Positions 25,180-35,260 are shown, counted from the first letter of the stretch. The stretch is 64,000 nucleotides of DNA from Chitinophagaceae bacterium (GCA_016710935.1 JADJTY010000003.1:186001-250000); one strand, 5' to 3'. Notes: generated from the letters alone by a model not told the origin. A program made the numbers and translations.

Positions 25180-26061
25180 TTAACGTGCTATTACGGTACC
25201 TACCTGCGATGCATAACCACAAAATGAACCGAGTGCACCATTGCTGATATTGCCTATAACTTTGCCTGGCTGCGAAAATGGATTGCCAATACTTTGCTGG
25301 TTAAACTCCCAGGTGTTCCAGAAAGTAAAACTGGGTTTATCAATATTGGATAGTTTAAAAGAAATGGTATCTCCTCGGGCATAAAATTTGTCATCTCCCG
25401 TTGGTATAGGCAGGTTGCGGTCTACACCGGGATCAACCTGTCCCTGGTAGGTTGTGCCATCCACCACTTCATCATTAAAAACAGAATTGAAACCGGGTAA
25501 AAACCGCTCACTGTTTTTCTTTGTAAAATATCTTATATAATTACCCAAACCCGGCGGGTCAATAGCCCTTACCATCAATATCCTTTTAGCCGTATCCACA
25601 TTTACGGGTGGCGCTTTTGTCCACAAACTGTCGAAAACTTTTGTTAATGCCGGTATGGTGGTGTTGGCTGTGTAAACCTGTCCATCAATTTTAATGGTAA
25701 GGTTATATTGTTTGTTAAACTCACCAATAAAAGCCGTAGCAAGATTGGAAGAATCAATGCCATAATAATAAATGGAGTAGCCATTGCCCAGGGGTACTGT
25801 ATATTCTTTAAGCCGGTGGGTGCGTGTTCCGTTACTCATCGTTACTTCTGCATCATGAATAAATGAATTGGCCAGTATATCAATACTAATGGCGCTGAAA
25901 AAACTAAGGCTGCGGCTGAGCGCTACGGTGGGTGCCTGGCCGCTTTCTATCTGTGCATCAACCACCAGAACCGGTTCAGCATATTTTAAATCGAAATCGA
26001 TATCTTTTTCGCAGGATAGAAAGGCGGCACTTAAAATAAAAACAAAAATTACTTGCTTCAT
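25180..26061 (-). CDS. DUF4249 family lipoprotein
   Basis: This 293-residue protein has a lipoprotein signal ending FILSAAFLSC (Cys17). The opening 'CEKDIDFDL.YAEPVLVVDAQIESGQ.P.V.LS', here seen as KYAEPVLVVDAQIESG, identifies DUF4249. The family forms outer-membrane-associated beta-rich proteins often encoded next to a TonB-dependent receptor. No receptor gene is adjacent here; trxB follows after 57 bp and the sigma gene precedes it. The function is unknown, with a link to receptor-associated export only by analogy. Confidence 0.82.
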   Translation of the reverse strand: MKQVIFVFILSAAFLSCEKDIDFDLKYAEPVLVVDAQIESGQAPTVALSRSLSFFSAISIDILANSFIHDAEVTMSNGTRTHRLKEYTVPLGNGYSIYYYGIDSSNLATAFIGEFNKQYNLTIKIDGQVYTANTTIPALTKVFDSLWTKAPPVNVDTAKRILMVRAIDPPGLGNYIRYFTKKNSERFLPGFNSVFNDEVVDGTTYQGQVDPGVDRNLPIPTGDDKFYARGDTISFKLSNIDKPSFTFWNTWEFNQQSIGNPFSQPGKVIGNISNGALGSFCGYASQVGTVIAR

Positions 26062-26149
26062 GGAATTACAAAATTAAATGATGATAAGCTGAATTCAATC
26101 ATGAGGTTGTTAAATTAATAAACTATTCATAACTGCTGCAGTCCCGCAT

Positions 26150-26181
26150 AAAAAAATCCTCCTGCTGGTGCAGAAGGATCT
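26150..26181 (-). terminator. intrinsic terminator of the primary sigma factor gene
   Basis: On the minus strand, ATCCTTCTGC and GCAGGAGGAT pair (one G-U) around ACCA and are followed by a run of seven T. It lies about 25 bp after the sigma gene stop. Confidence 0.8.
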
Positions 26182-26203
26182 AATATCTTTTTTAATGTCT
26201 GTA

Positions 26204-27061
26204 TTAACCTAAATATGCTTTTAAAGCACCACTATACCTGGCTTTCTGTAAACGCTTGATCGCTCTTTCTTTGATCTGGCGGATACGCTCTTTGGTCAGA
26301 TCATATTTTTGGCCAATTTGCTCAATGGTAACACCATTTTCACCATCCAGTCCAAAATAAGCGTTTACGATCTCGGCTTCACGCGGACTTAACGATTTTA
26401 ATACCCTGCGGATCTCATTTTTCAATGAATCGTGCATTACATCTTCATCAGTCTCGTCACCGCCTTTCAGCAGATCGCCCATGGCCACATCTTCAGCTTC
26501 ATGTACGGGTGCATCCAGGGATGTATGACGGGTGTTACTTTGGAAGATGTTGTTGATCTCCGTTTCGCTCATCTCCAGTAATTCGGCTAATTCTTCGGTT
26601 GATGGTTCACGCTCATGTTCCTGTTCAAAAGCCATGTAAGCTTTGTTTGCCTTGTTGTAGGTGCCAATTTTGTTTTGTGGCAGGCGTACTAATCTTCCCT
26701 GCTCTGCCAAGGCCTGTAGTATCGATTGGCGAATCCACCACACCGCGTAAGAAATGAATTTGAAACCTTTGGTTTCGTCAAAACGTTGTGCCGCTTTGAT
26801 CAGGCCGAGGTTGCCCTCGTTAATTAAATCACTAAGTGAAAGGCCCTGGTGCTGGTACTGCTTAGCAACAGATACCACAAAACGAAGGTTAGCCTGCACC
26901 AATTTGTCCAATGCACGCTGATCACCCATTTTGATCTTTTGCGCCAAAATGGTCTCCTCTTCCGGAGTGATCATCGAAATCTTGGAAATTTCCTGCAAAT
27001 ATTTCTCAACTGCCTGTGAATCACGGTTGGTAATCTGCGTTGCGATCTTAAGTTGCCTCAT
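26204..27061 (-). CDS. rpoD: primary RNA polymerase sigma factor (RpoD/SigA, Bacteroidota type)
   Basis: This 285-residue protein is the short group 1 sigma factor typical of Bacteroidota. Region 1.2 is at about 15-45 (VEKYLQEISKISMITPEEE), and region 2 at about 50-125 includes NLRFVVSVAKQYQHQGL, DLINEGNLGLIKAAQRFDE and YAVWWIRQSI. Region 3 follows, and region 4 at about 225-280 includes REAEIVNAYFGLDG and LTKERIRQIKERAIKRLQKA. The long region 1.1 of proteobacterial RpoD is absent. A TAACTTTGC box lies about 100 bp upstream. Confidence 0.95.
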   Translation of the reverse strand: MRQLKIATQITNRDSQAVEKYLQEISKISMITPEEETILAQKIKMGDQRALDKLVQANLRFVVSVAKQYQHQGLSLSDLINEGNLGLIKAAQRFDETKGFKFISYAVWWIRQSILQALAEQGRLVRLPQNKIGTYNKANKAYMAFEQEHEREPSTEELAELLEMSETEINNIFQSNTRHTSLDAPVHEAEDVAMGDLLKGGDETDEDVMHDSLKNEIRRVLKSLSPREAEIVNAYFGLDGENGVTIEQIGQKYDLTKERIRQIKERAIKRLQKARYSGALKAYLG

Positions 27062-27162
27062 TGAATTGTATTAGTTAGGAAATAGAACACTGAATAGACA
27101 TGTTTTGTTGGAAAAACGTTGCAAATAGTTGGTTAACGCCTGAATTCCAGCTTAAAATGTGT

Positions 27163-27171
27163 GCAAAGTTA
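27163..27171 (-). promoter_or_regulatory. candidate -7 box of the primary sigma factor gene
   Basis: On the minus strand the sequence TAACTTTGC fits TAnnTTTGC exactly. A transcript from it would have a leader of about 95 nt. No TTG at standard spacing was found. Confidence 0.35.
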
Positions 27172-27550
27172 CATTTTAATAGCCAAATTTCATAATGAAA
27201 GTGAATAAATTGGGATGAATGGTGGATAAAAGTTCATAGATTATGATTTGGTTTTACTGTTATATACCCGAAAATGATAATCCATTTTATTCCTGGGCTT
27301 TAATATTGTCTTATGGCTTTTCCAATAAAAAAAAATCATTCATAATTTTTGCATATTCAATAAATAATATCTATATTATGCAAATATCTAGGATAAACTA
27401 TCTTCATATTTTGTCTGATGCGGTAAAATAAGTGAGTTCTTTTTTAAGATTTTTAAAGAATGAATTAAAAAGGGTTTGCGAATTTACATTGAGTAAGTAT
27501 ATTTAAAAGATAGTAAGTATTTCTAATTATTTAATTCTAAAACTTTAATT
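27172..27550. other. AT-rich intergenic region
   Basis: A 62-codon plus-strand frame (27243-27431) is present but is AT-biased, rich in Ile, Tyr and Asn, and not credible as a gene. TTTTGCATA (about 27346) and TATGCAAATA (about 27376) form an inverted pair that could be an operator. A direct repeat (TAAGTAT, 27492 and 27515) lies in the presumed promoter of the small gene at 27551. Confidence 0.35.
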
Positions 27551-27784
27551 ATGACAAAAACTGATTGGATTTCGAAAGCAGGCAAATTATGTACAACACT
27601 TCAAAATGAAGGTATTAATACACCGAGCATATCAACTGCAAAAGAGTATAGTACTGTAAGGTCAGTTATTTTTAGTGACCATCATCATATTCCTCAACAT
27701 GCCAGAAGCAGCACACTTGTTATAGATGTTCGGAAATGGATGACTGACGTAAAAAATGATGTTTATGATAAACGCTTTAACTAA
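27551..27784 (+). CDS. small protein of unknown function
   Basis: A 77-residue frame starting MTKTDWISKAGKLCTTLQNEG. It has no signal peptide or membrane segment. It contains a His cluster (SDHHHIPQHA) and ends with a charged helix. The family was not recognised. Balanced residue use and an A-rich start region with repeated upstream elements make it a plausible gene, but it could be a chance frame. Confidence 0.45.
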   Translation: MTKTDWISKAGKLCTTLQNEGINTPSISTAKEYSTVRSVIFSDHHHIPQHARSSTLVIDVRKWMTDVKNDVYDKRFN

Positions 27785-27932
27785 GACAAGGCGATTTGAT
27801 CTTTTGCAAAATGGGTTTCTTTTGTTTTAACTATAATATAATAGTATTCTTTAAGCCAGATCACAATAATTTGATTTAAAGAATCAATTGTATCCATTAC
27901 CGGCTTTTAAAGGGCCTGATTGTAACACCGTG

Positions 27933-27963
27933 TTTGCAACTTGCAACCTGAGTGTTATATTTG
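27933..27963 (+). promoter_or_regulatory. Bacteroidota-type promoter of the threonine aldolase gene
   Basis: TTTG (27933-27936) and TATATTTG (27956-27963) are 19 bp apart, an exact fit to the Bacteroidota promoter consensus. The ATG at 27968 lies 4 bp after the -7 box, so the transcript should be leaderless. Confidence 0.65.
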
Positions 27964-27967
27964 ATAA

Positions 27968-28984
27968 ATGATTACAGACCTCCGCTCAGATACATTCACC
28001 AAACCTTCTCCAGCTATGCTGGAAGCCATGTTTAAAGCACCTGTAGGTGATGATGTTTTTGGGGAAGATCCTTCCATTAATAAATTAGAAGCCATGTCGG
28101 CAGCCATGTTTGGAATGCAGGCTGCCATTTTTTGTCCGAGCGGTACCATGACGAACCAGATCGCCATAAAATGCCATACCCAGCCTGGTGATGAAGTGAT
28201 TTGTGATAAAGTGAGCCATGTATACATTTATGAGGGCGGTGGCATTGCTTTTAACAGCAGTTGCCAGGTAAAAGCGTTGGAGGGAAACAGGGGAAGAATT
28301 ACAGCAGACCAGGTTTTAGAATCCATCAATCCGGATGATGTACATAAAGCCAGAACCAGTTTGGTTAGCCTTGAAAATACCGCTAACCGTGGTGGTGGAA
28401 GTTGTTATGAATTTGATGAAATTCAATTAATTAAGAAGTTTGCTTAAATAATAAATTAAATTTTCATTTGGATGGTGCCCGAATATGGAATGCCATGGTA
28501 GCCAATAATGAAAGCCCCAAACAATATGGCGAAATTTTCGATTCCATCTCTATTTGCCTGAGCAAAGGTATGGGTACACCTGTAGGTAGCCTGCTGTTGG
28601 GTAAAACCGATTTTATTAAAAGGCCCGTCGCATACGTAAGGTTTTTTGGTGGCGGAATGCGGCAGGCCGGTTATTGGCAGCGGCAGGTATTTACGCATTG
28701 GAAAACAATATTAAAAGGCTGGAAGAAGATCATCTCATGCAAAACAAATAGCCGCCACACTGGCTAAGAAAGATTTTGTTGGTAAAATAATGCCTGTGGA
28801 AACCAATATTGTGATTTTTGAAATTACAGGATCATCCTACACGGCAAAAACATTTTTTGAAAAGCTGGCAAAGTATGAGATCTTATGCCTTGCCCATTTC
28901 TTCAACCCAGGTTAGAATGGTTACCCACCTCGATTTTACTAAAGAAATGCCAAAAATTTGATTGAAGTAATTGAGGCATTATAG
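27968..28984 (+). pseudogene. low-specificity L-threonine aldolase, frameshifted
   Basis: The enzyme cleaves L-threonine to glycine and acetaldehyde using pyridoxal phosphate. The first 155 residues are intact (LRSDTFTKPSPAML, GDDVFGEDPSINKLE, SLENTANRGGG). After that the frame is lost at least four times. Near 28442 one T is missing, after which the frame reads LNFHLDGARIWNAM; further 1-nt losses lie near 28672 and 28737, and an extra C near 28893. The remaining pieces (SKGMGTPVGSLLLG, FFGGGMRQAGY) cover the PLP lysine region and the C-terminus. Most changes are in homopolymers, as in neighbouring genes, so sequencing error is more likely than true decay. Confidence 0.85.
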
Positions 28985-29037
28985 TTGTTGCGAAAATGCA
29001 TCGACGCCACTTTTACCTAACCAAAATCAAACCAACA

Positions 29038-29915
29038 ATGAAACTTCAAACCCTGCTTGCAGTGGCTTCTGCTATTGTATCATTCAGTTCCTGCCAAAAA
29101 AATGCCGATGATCCCAAACCCATTAACAACGGTACGGCAAAAGTTAACTTCATTTTTAAATTTGATTCCACACAGGTGCGGCTCAATGCAATTGGTCAGC
29201 CTGCTCCCATGCCCTCTGGTAATGCAGGCCAGTCGCCTGCTTTAACAGTATGAGCGCACATTATGTTGAACTTGCACCATCACCTTTACAGCTTTGGGAG
29301 CCGGTGCCATTTGTATAAAAAACCCCAGGTTTCCACCGGTGGCGCCACTGCTATTGATTTTACCAATGCTAAATTTGCAGGGAATAACCAAACCTTTTAA
29401 GTATACCGGTAAAGATTTTGCAGCAGGCACGTATACCTGGTTAAGAGTATCCCTGGCTTACCAGAATTATAATATTTACATGAATGCCCTTGGTCAAACC
29501 ATTGATGCCACACTTGCATCGTTTATCGGGTTTAATACTTACCTGGGTAATTATAAGGTGAAAGATTCAACCGTTACCATAAACGCAAACAAATTACAAG
29601 GCTACTGGGCTTTGGAAGGAAAAGCATTCGGGATCGGATTTTAAAGCCGGGCTGAATCCCGGGCGCTACAACAGTGCCTAAACTCTTTATTTGCCTCTTC
29701 GCCCATACCTTGGGGCTCTTGCCTGGTTACCGGACAATTTGCAACTCCGCTTGTAGTAACCGGTAACGAAACGGCTGATATCAATATCGTTGTTTCCTTA
29801 TCGATCAACAAAAGCTTTGAATGGATCGATGTGGATAACAACGGAACTTTGATCCTAACAACGGGGATGCTGTAATGATATGGGTATCAGGGGAATGATA
29901 CCGATACGGCAGTAA
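29038..29915 (+). pseudogene. secreted lipoprotein of unknown function, frameshifted
   Basis: ATG at 29038 begins a lipoprotein signal (LAVASAIVSFSSC). Coding sense then moves between frames. One stretch starts NSMSAHYVELAP after a 1-nt loss near 29246. Others read TYTWLRVSLAYQNYNIYMNA (from about 29430), and in the last third SLSINKSFEWIDVDNNGTFD, ending at TAA 29913. The joined product would have about 290 residues, rich in Gly, Asn and aromatic residues, suggesting a beta-rich surface protein. No named family was recognised. A strong terminator follows. Confidence 0.7.
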
Positions 29916-29936
29916 TTCCTGGAATAAAATATTTTG

Positions 29937-29965
29937 AACCGTCCCGTATTAAACGGGACGGTTTT
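29937..29965 (+). terminator. intrinsic terminator after the lipoprotein gene
   Basis: AACCGTCCCGT and ACGGGACGGTT pair perfectly over 11 bp around ATTAA and are followed by TTTTTG on the plus strand. Confidence 0.85.
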
Positions 29966-30034
29966 TGTTTTACAAACTTTACCTTCGTAAACAAAGGCAT
30001 TTTTAATTCTTCATTCCTAATTTTTCATTAAATC

Positions 30035-31618
30035 ATGTTCCCAAAAATAAACCCCACTTCTACCCCATCCTGGCAGGCATTACAGCAACATAAGCAACTG
30101 TTTGAGAATGTGCAGATGAAAGATCTTTTCTTTAATGATCCTGAAAGGTTCAGCCGGTTTTCTGTTCAGCTGGAGGACCTGCTCTTTGATTATTCTAAAA
30201 ATATCATTACCGAAAATACGGTTGAAATTTTACTGGAACTGGCTTCAGATTGTAAATTGAAAGAAGCCATTGAAGCTAAGTTTACCGGCGAAAAATTAAT
30301 GGTACAGAAAACCGTGCTGTACTGCATACAGCTTTAAGAAATTTTTCGGGCAAACCTGTTTTAACTGATGATGTAGATGTAATGCCGGCCATTAAAAATG
30401 TGCAGGACCAGATGAAAAACTTTTGTGCTGCTGTTCATAGTGGCGAATGGAAAGGGTTTACCGGTAAAAAAATAAAGTATATTGTAAACATAGGTATTGG
30501 CGGCAGCGATCTGGGCCCGGTAATGGTTACAGAGGCTTTAAAGCCTTACTGGGCAGATGGTATGGAAACCTATTTTGTAAGCAATATAGATGGTACACAC
30601 ATCGTGGAAACTTTGAAAAAAGTGAATGCCGAAGAAACCTTATTCTTAATAGCCAGCAAAACATTTACTACCCAGAAACCATGACCAATGCCCATACTGC
30701 AAGGGATTGGTTTTCACAGGCAAAAGATGAGACATGTGGCCAAACATTTTGTAGCACTCAGCACCAACGACAAGGAAGTTATAAAGTTTGGAATTGATCC
30801 CGCAAATATGTTTGTGTTTTGGGATTGGGTTGGAGGCAGATACAGTTTATGGAGTGCCATCGGTTTATCATTGCTTTAACCATTGGGTTCGAAAATTTTG
30901 AACAGTTGCTGAAGGCGCCCATGCAACTGATACTCATTTCAGGGAAACAGCATTTGATAAAAATATTCCCGTTTTGATGGCTTTGATCGGCATCTGGTAT
31001 GGCAATTTCTTTGGTACAACCAGTGAAGCCATTTTACCTTACGACCAGTACCTGCACCGCTTTGCAGCTTATTTCCAACAAGGAAATATGGAAAGCAATG
31101 GCAAGTATATTGACCGTAACGGAGAAAAAGTGGCCTATGCAACCGGCCCGGTTATCTGGGGTGAACCCGGTACCAACGGCCAACATGCATTCTATCAATT
31201 AATACACCAGGGCACACAAATTATACCCTGCGATTTTATTGCACCGGCTATAAGCCATAATGCAACCGGCGATCATCATCAAAAACTACTAAGTAATTTT
31301 TTTGCACAAACCGAAGCATTGATGAATGGTGCTGTACATGATAATCCTTATCGTGTGTTTGAAGGTAACCGGCCAACCAATTCAATCCTTGTAAAACAAA
31401 TTACACCGTTTACGTTGGGACAACTCATTGCTTTATACGAGCATAAAATTTTTGTGCAGGGTGTAATCTGGAATATTTACAGTTTTGATCAGTGGGGAGT
31501 AGAACTGGGCAAGGTTTTGGCCAATAAAATATTGCCTGAACTGGAGCAGGAAGAAGATGTTGTTACACACGACGCTTCTACCAATGGGTTGATAAATCTA
31601 TATAAGAACATGCGTTGA
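30035..31618 (+). pseudogene. pgi: glucose-6-phosphate isomerase, frameshifted
   Basis: Pgi interconverts glucose-6-phosphate and fructose-6-phosphate. The pieces cover a full-length protein of about 528 residues. They include the N-terminus (MFPKINPTSTPSWQALQQHK), then VNIGIGGSDLGP with the signature for sugar-phosphate binding and the WDWVGGRYSLWSAIGLS signature. The last 214 residues are intact (GTNGQHAFYQLIHQGT, NSILVKQITPFTLGQLIALY). Breaks lie near 30306, 30672, 30715, 30878 and 30913, most of them loss of one base in a short homopolymer. Since Pgi is a central enzyme and no second copy is in view, errors in the sequence are the likely cause. Confidence 0.9.
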
Positions 31619-32108
31619 TCAATACCGGGGGAGCGTTGCAAACGCCTTTTCATTGGTAACATAAAATTTGCAGAGCTTACCTGCAAACTTGCTTTTAATA
31701 ATAATGTTTTTGGAACCTGCTTCCGGCATTGTTTTTCCTTCAAAGGGCTGCAGATTTATTTGTAGTAAAGTGTTTCCCTTCTTTGCTGTGATGGTATTAC
31801 CCGGATTCAGATCCTGATCTCCAACAGCAATAGTTTTTTCTTTTACCCGTACAATAGAAAAATCCAATGATACTCCGTTATACAAAACAGCTTTAATGTC
31901 GGGCATTTTTGTTCCGCTGTATTCTACATAGATAAACCGGGTAATACTGGCCCTGGGTGGAATCGGGTTTCCGTTCTCATCGGCCATTTGTGCACCGGGC
32001 ATAGATACATTGTACCAGGCATAAGCCTTTTTTATATTGCAGGTACCCTGTGCAAAATGATACTGAAAAGCCAGATAAGAGAAGTATATGCAGAAAAAGT
32101 ATTTTCAT
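31619..32108 (-). pseudogene. secreted protein of unknown function, one frameshift
   Basis: The C-terminal 127 codons are open (SITRFIYVEYSGTKMPDIKA, TITAKKGNTLLQINLQPFEG). Upstream, another frame supplies a start at ATG 32108 and a signal peptide (MKILFLHILLLSGFSVSF). The two join if one T near 32055 is removed, giving an AQG junction after the signal. The mature protein of about 140 residues is beta-rich and was not assigned to a family. It converges on pgi, with its stop 1 bp from the pgi stop. Confidence 0.6.
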
Positions 32109-32161
32109 TTGTAATGGGGTTCATATATTTACTTCTATACAAGTTTAATGCCGTATATTAA

Positions 32162-32188
32162 TAAAAATCCTCCCAAGGGGGAGGATTT
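32162..32188. terminator. bidirectional-type hairpin upstream of the secreted-protein gene
   Basis: AAAATCCTCCC and GGGAGGATTTT pair with A and T runs on both sides, so the hairpin can end transcription in either direction. It lies between the PUR-family gene and the frameshifted gene, both on the minus strand, and so most likely ends the PUR-family transcript. Confidence 0.7.
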
Positions 32189-32216
32189 TCTGCAATTAGG
32201 TTTGGTGTATGCGTAA

Positions 32217-32720
32217 TTACCACTTTTCTACCACCTCTGCACTGCCGTTATCAACAGGGCCGTTATTTTTCTCTTCAGGAGTTTCAATGTTTTCAGTAAT
32301 TTTTTCAGCTTCAATCTTTTCCATCAGGGTTTCGGTCAGATCTGCCACAATCGCTTCTGCAGTAGATGGTTCAGAAGTTACAGCATCATTGTTAAATGTC
32401 TGTGACTGACCATCTTCACCTTCATAAGGTGTATCGTGGTTAAAAGCATCAAAGTCAAAGTCGGGCATTAATTCTGTCTTAACATAATCAATTGCCTCTC
32501 CCAAACCCTTAATAAACTTATTAAAATCTTCCTTATACAGGAATATCTTATGCCTGTCGTAGCCGTCAGAATCAAAACGCTTGCGGCTTTCTGTAATAGT
32601 TAAATAATAGTCATTACCACGGGTTTCTCTTACATCAAAAAAGTAAGTCCTGCGTTTTCCGGCCCTGATGCGTTTGCTGTAAACGCTGTCCATTTTCTTT
32701 TCGTTGTTTTCGTACGCCAC
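32217..32720 (-). CDS. PUR-family DNA/RNA-binding protein (DUF3276)
   Basis: A 167-residue cytoplasmic protein. The PUR repeat occupies about 10-90 (VYSKRIRAGKRRTYFFDVRE, DYYLTITESRKRF, HKIFLYKEDFNKFIKGLGEA). This fold binds single-stranded DNA or RNA, and DUF3276 is characteristic of Bacteroidota. The remaining 75 residues are acidic and variable. The gene is intact although its neighbours are broken. A clear promoter precedes it. Confidence 0.88.
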   Translation of the reverse strand: MAYENNEKKMDSVYSKRIRAGKRRTYFFDVRETRGNDYYLTITESRKRFDSDGYDRHKIFLYKEDFNKFIKGLGEAIDYVKTELMPDFDFDAFNHDTPYEGEDGQSQTFNNDAVTSEPSTAEAIVADLTETLMEKIEAEKITENIETPEEKNNGPVDNGSAEVVEKW

Positions 32721-32761
32721 TGTTAGTTAGGTTTAATTTTAAAAATATGCTTTTTGGTCAA

Positions 32762-32791
32762 GCAAAGATAAAATTGTTTTCCATTCTACAA
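32762..32791 (-). promoter_or_regulatory. Bacteroidota-type promoter of the PUR-family gene
   Basis: On the minus strand TTG (32791-32789) and TATCTTTGC (32770-32762) are 18 bp apart, matching the consensus. The leader would be about 35 nt to the ATG at 32720. Confidence 0.6.
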
Positions 32792-32799
32792 AACATAAT

Positions 32800-32876
32800 T
32801 GGCAATGAGCAATGAGCAATATGAAATTGAAAAACAAATGCGTATTTGCTTATTGCCAGTTGCCTATTGCATATTT
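32800..32876. repeat. imperfect inverted repeat built of GGCAATGAGCAAT words
   Basis: The sequence GGCAATGAGCAATGAGCAAT is mirrored, imperfectly, by ATTGCCAGTTGCCTATTGCAT about 50 bp further on. This type of low-complexity element recurs in intergenic gaps of Bacteroidota genomes. Confidence 0.45.
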
Positions 32877-32899
32877 TTATTTCCTGTTCCTGCTGCCTG

Positions 32900-34697
32900 T
32901 TATACATTTCCGGTGTAATAGCCATTTAGCTCCAGTAATTGCTGATGAGTGCCCTGCTCCACAATTTTTCCTTCATCCAGCACAATGATCTTATCAAAAT
33001 TAAACAGTGAGAAAATACGGTGGGTGATAATAATAGCTGTTCTGTCTTTTAAAAACCGGTATAAATTACCAATGATCTCTTTTTCAGTTCGTGCATCCAC
33101 TGCACTGAGGCAGTCGTCGAAAAATTACAATTTCCGGGTCTTTTATCAGGGCACGGGCAATGGATATACGTTGCTTTTGTCCACCACTCAGCGTTACGCC
33201 CCGCTCTCCTATCAATGTATCATACCCGTTTTGAAATTGTTCAATCTCGGTATGAATGCTGACTTGCTTTGCTGCAGCAATTACCGCTTCATCAGTTGCA
33301 TCATCCACACCAAAGCGGATATTATTGCGTACCGTTTCACTGAATAAAAATATATCCTGCGGCACGTAACTGATCTGCCGCCTTAGTGAATGGGTATCGA
33401 ATTTATTCACCGGTATTCCATCATACATGATCAATCCTGTTTGAGGCTCGTACATATGCAGCAGCAATTGTGCAACCGTAGATTTGCCCGATCCTGTTCT
33501 TCCCACCAGGGCAATTTTTTCTCCCCTGTTTATCTGCAGCGAAAAATCTTTAAAGCATGAATGCCGGTATGCGGATAAACAAAATCAACATGGGTTAAAG
33601 TGATATTCCCCTGCAGTGGCGTTTTTACAGGCTCAGTTTCGTTTTTAATACCTGGCTCTGTATGCAGAAATTCATTGATCCTTCTTTGAGAAGTAGCGGC
33701 ACGTTGCGTCATACTGGCCGTCCAGCCAATAGCACTAACCGGAAACGTGAGCATCTGGATATACATAACAAATTCAGCTATACCGCCTACACTGGCTCCT
33801 TCTACCTGGTTAATCACATCCAGGCTGCCAACCATAATGGTTATTAAAGTACTTAGTCCGATAAGAAGCGCCATACTGGGAAAATATATGGCCTCGGTTT
33901 TTGCCAGGCTTAGTGCATTGTCACGATAGGCTTCGCTGTTTTTTTTAAAAAAGCCCAGCATGGCTTTTTCCTGTACAAATGATTTGATGACCCTGATGCC
34001 CGAATAAGATTCCTGTGCATTGGTGGTTAAATCACTCAGCAACGATTGAATGCGCTCTTTTTATTGATGATGGTATTTACAAAATAAATGGCAATGGCCA
34101 GGATGGGTAAAGGAGCCAATGCAACCAGTGTAAGTTTTGGGCTTGCTTTAAACATAAAAAATATGCTGAAAGCAGCACAGCAGCAAGGTTTATAAAGTAC
34201 ATAATTGCTGGACCAGTGTACATGCGTACCTTACTCACATCGTCTGCAATACGGTTCATCAGGTCGCCTGTACTGTGGGTTTATAAAAATTGGTATCCAG
34301 TTTCTGGTAATGGGTAAAAATTTCATTCTTCTGATCGTACTCAATATGCCGGCTCATTACAATAATGGTTTGCCGCATTAAAAACATAAAAAGCCACTGA
34401 TAATGGCAGAATTACAAACAATGTAATGCTGGTGTACAGAATTTTACGGGATGGATTTTCCTGGAATTTATCAATTACAAGCCTTACGGCAAAATCGTAG
34501 TTCTTTTCAGTTTTTTTAATAGCTGCAGCATTAATATCAGCTGGTTTTATGGTTTGCACCACGGTATTAACCACATAACCGGTTAGTTGCGGCGTTAGTA
34601 TGCGGAAATAATTGGTTAGTACCACAAAAACAAACCCCAGTATAAAATGCCAGCGGTATTTCCAGAAATATTTATTGAGAGAGGAAAGATGTTTCAT
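32900..34697 (-). pseudogene. ABC exporter (permease and ATPase in one chain), frameshifted
   Basis: Read across five fragments, the protein has about 590 residues. It starts at ATG 34697 (MKHLSSLNKYFWKYRW) with a six-helix membrane domain. The ATPase has Walker A GRTGSGKST, the Q-loop SYVPQDIFLFSE, signature LSGGQKQR, the Walker B region EIVIF followed after a break by LSAVDARTEKE, and switch His in IIITHR. This is the MsbA/LmrA-like exporter layout, acting as a homo- or heterodimer to export lipids, peptides or drugs. Breaks near 34390, 34270, 34160, 34065, 33545 and 33115 are small indels; the ATP-binding motifs are otherwise intact. Confidence 0.88.
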
Positions 34698-34750
34698 TGA
34701 TGGCACAAAGGTAAAATAAAAAAAACGCCAGATTAGCCAGCGGTTTTTTT

Positions 34751-34770
34751 ATTTCAGCGGAGAGAGAGGG
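34751..34770 (-). repeat. 20-bp fragment of the tRNA-Ser 3' end
   Basis: ATTTCAGCGGAGAGAGAGGG here is identical to positions 36153-36172, which cover the 3' acceptor end and flank of the intact tRNA-Ser. No further tRNA sequence follows. It could be a decayed cassette copy or an attachment-site-like remnant of recombination at the tRNA 3' end. Confidence 0.7.
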
Positions 34771-34824
34771 AAATGCAGGTAATGTGACTTTTTTTAGACC
34801 TTTTTTGTGCCTTGGAAGCAATAA

Positions 34825-34857
34825 AAACGCTGCAACCTTTACTGGTGCAGCGTTTTG
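34825..34857. terminator. bidirectional terminator at the left end of the tRNA-Ser array
   Basis: AAAACGCTGCA and TGCAGCGTTTT pair around a loop of about 10 nt, with A and T runs on both sides. It lies between the last degenerate tRNA copy and the start of the ABC exporter gene. Confidence 0.75.
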
Positions 34858-34870
34858 TATATATCAAGTG

Positions 34871-35023
34871 CGGAGAGAGAGGATTCCCGCAGGATCCTTC
34901 GGAGAACCCCCGGAAAGTTGCCCTTCAACGGTTTTTCCACAGGATCCTTCGGGCCAAAGGATCCTGCAGGCCCGCAGGAGGCTGCGCCCAAGACCGCCGC
35001 ATTCGACCGCTCTGCCATCTCTA
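34871..35023 (-). pseudogene. tRNA-Ser-like copy 1 with two inserts
   Basis: The left-most degenerate copy keeps the 3' acceptor strand, T-arm, variable arm and anticodon-stem sequence. The acceptor 5' strand reads CTAGAGA instead of GGAGAGA, so only five pairs remain. A 17-nt insert (CCGCAGGATCCTTCGGA) splits the T loop. About 54 nt rich in GGATCC and GC split the anticodon loop between the conserved TTTT and CAAG. It cannot give a functional tRNA unless the inserts are removed. Confidence 0.75.
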
Positions 35024-35037
35024 GATTATACTTTGCC

Positions 35038-35260
35038 TTAAATACTTTTTCCTTCAACTGATTTAAAATATAATTCCTGTAAGTATGCTTCAGATTTCGT
35101 TTCAAAGGCTTCAAAGTAATGGATAACAAAAGGTGTTCTGGATTTTGTACTTCTAACTTTTTGCCATTATGATTTAGCAACCTATTATCAATGTCAGCAG
35201 TATGCCCTAGTAATAGCCATCGTCTTTTAAGCTTTTTAATATGTAAGTATAAAAGGGCAT
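35038..35260 (-). pseudogene. GIY-YIG nuclease ORF, degenerate copy 1
   Basis: The start (MPFYTYILKSLKDDGYYY) is conserved. A base is missing in the CCCATAG stretch near 35207, and the A-run after HNG is one base shorter than in the intact copy, so the frame breaks twice. The rest aligns with the C-terminal helix (EAYLQELYFKSVEGK). It is the left-most of three broken copies. Confidence 0.72.

Noticed and set aside
27243..27431. 62-codon plus-strand frame upstream of the small gene
   Set aside because: AT-driven composition, no family pattern, no start-region support.
34941..34988. Group I intron in the tRNA anticodon loop
   Set aside because: The insert is only about 54 nt and lacks room for the P3-P8 core; it is built of palindromic GGATCC units.
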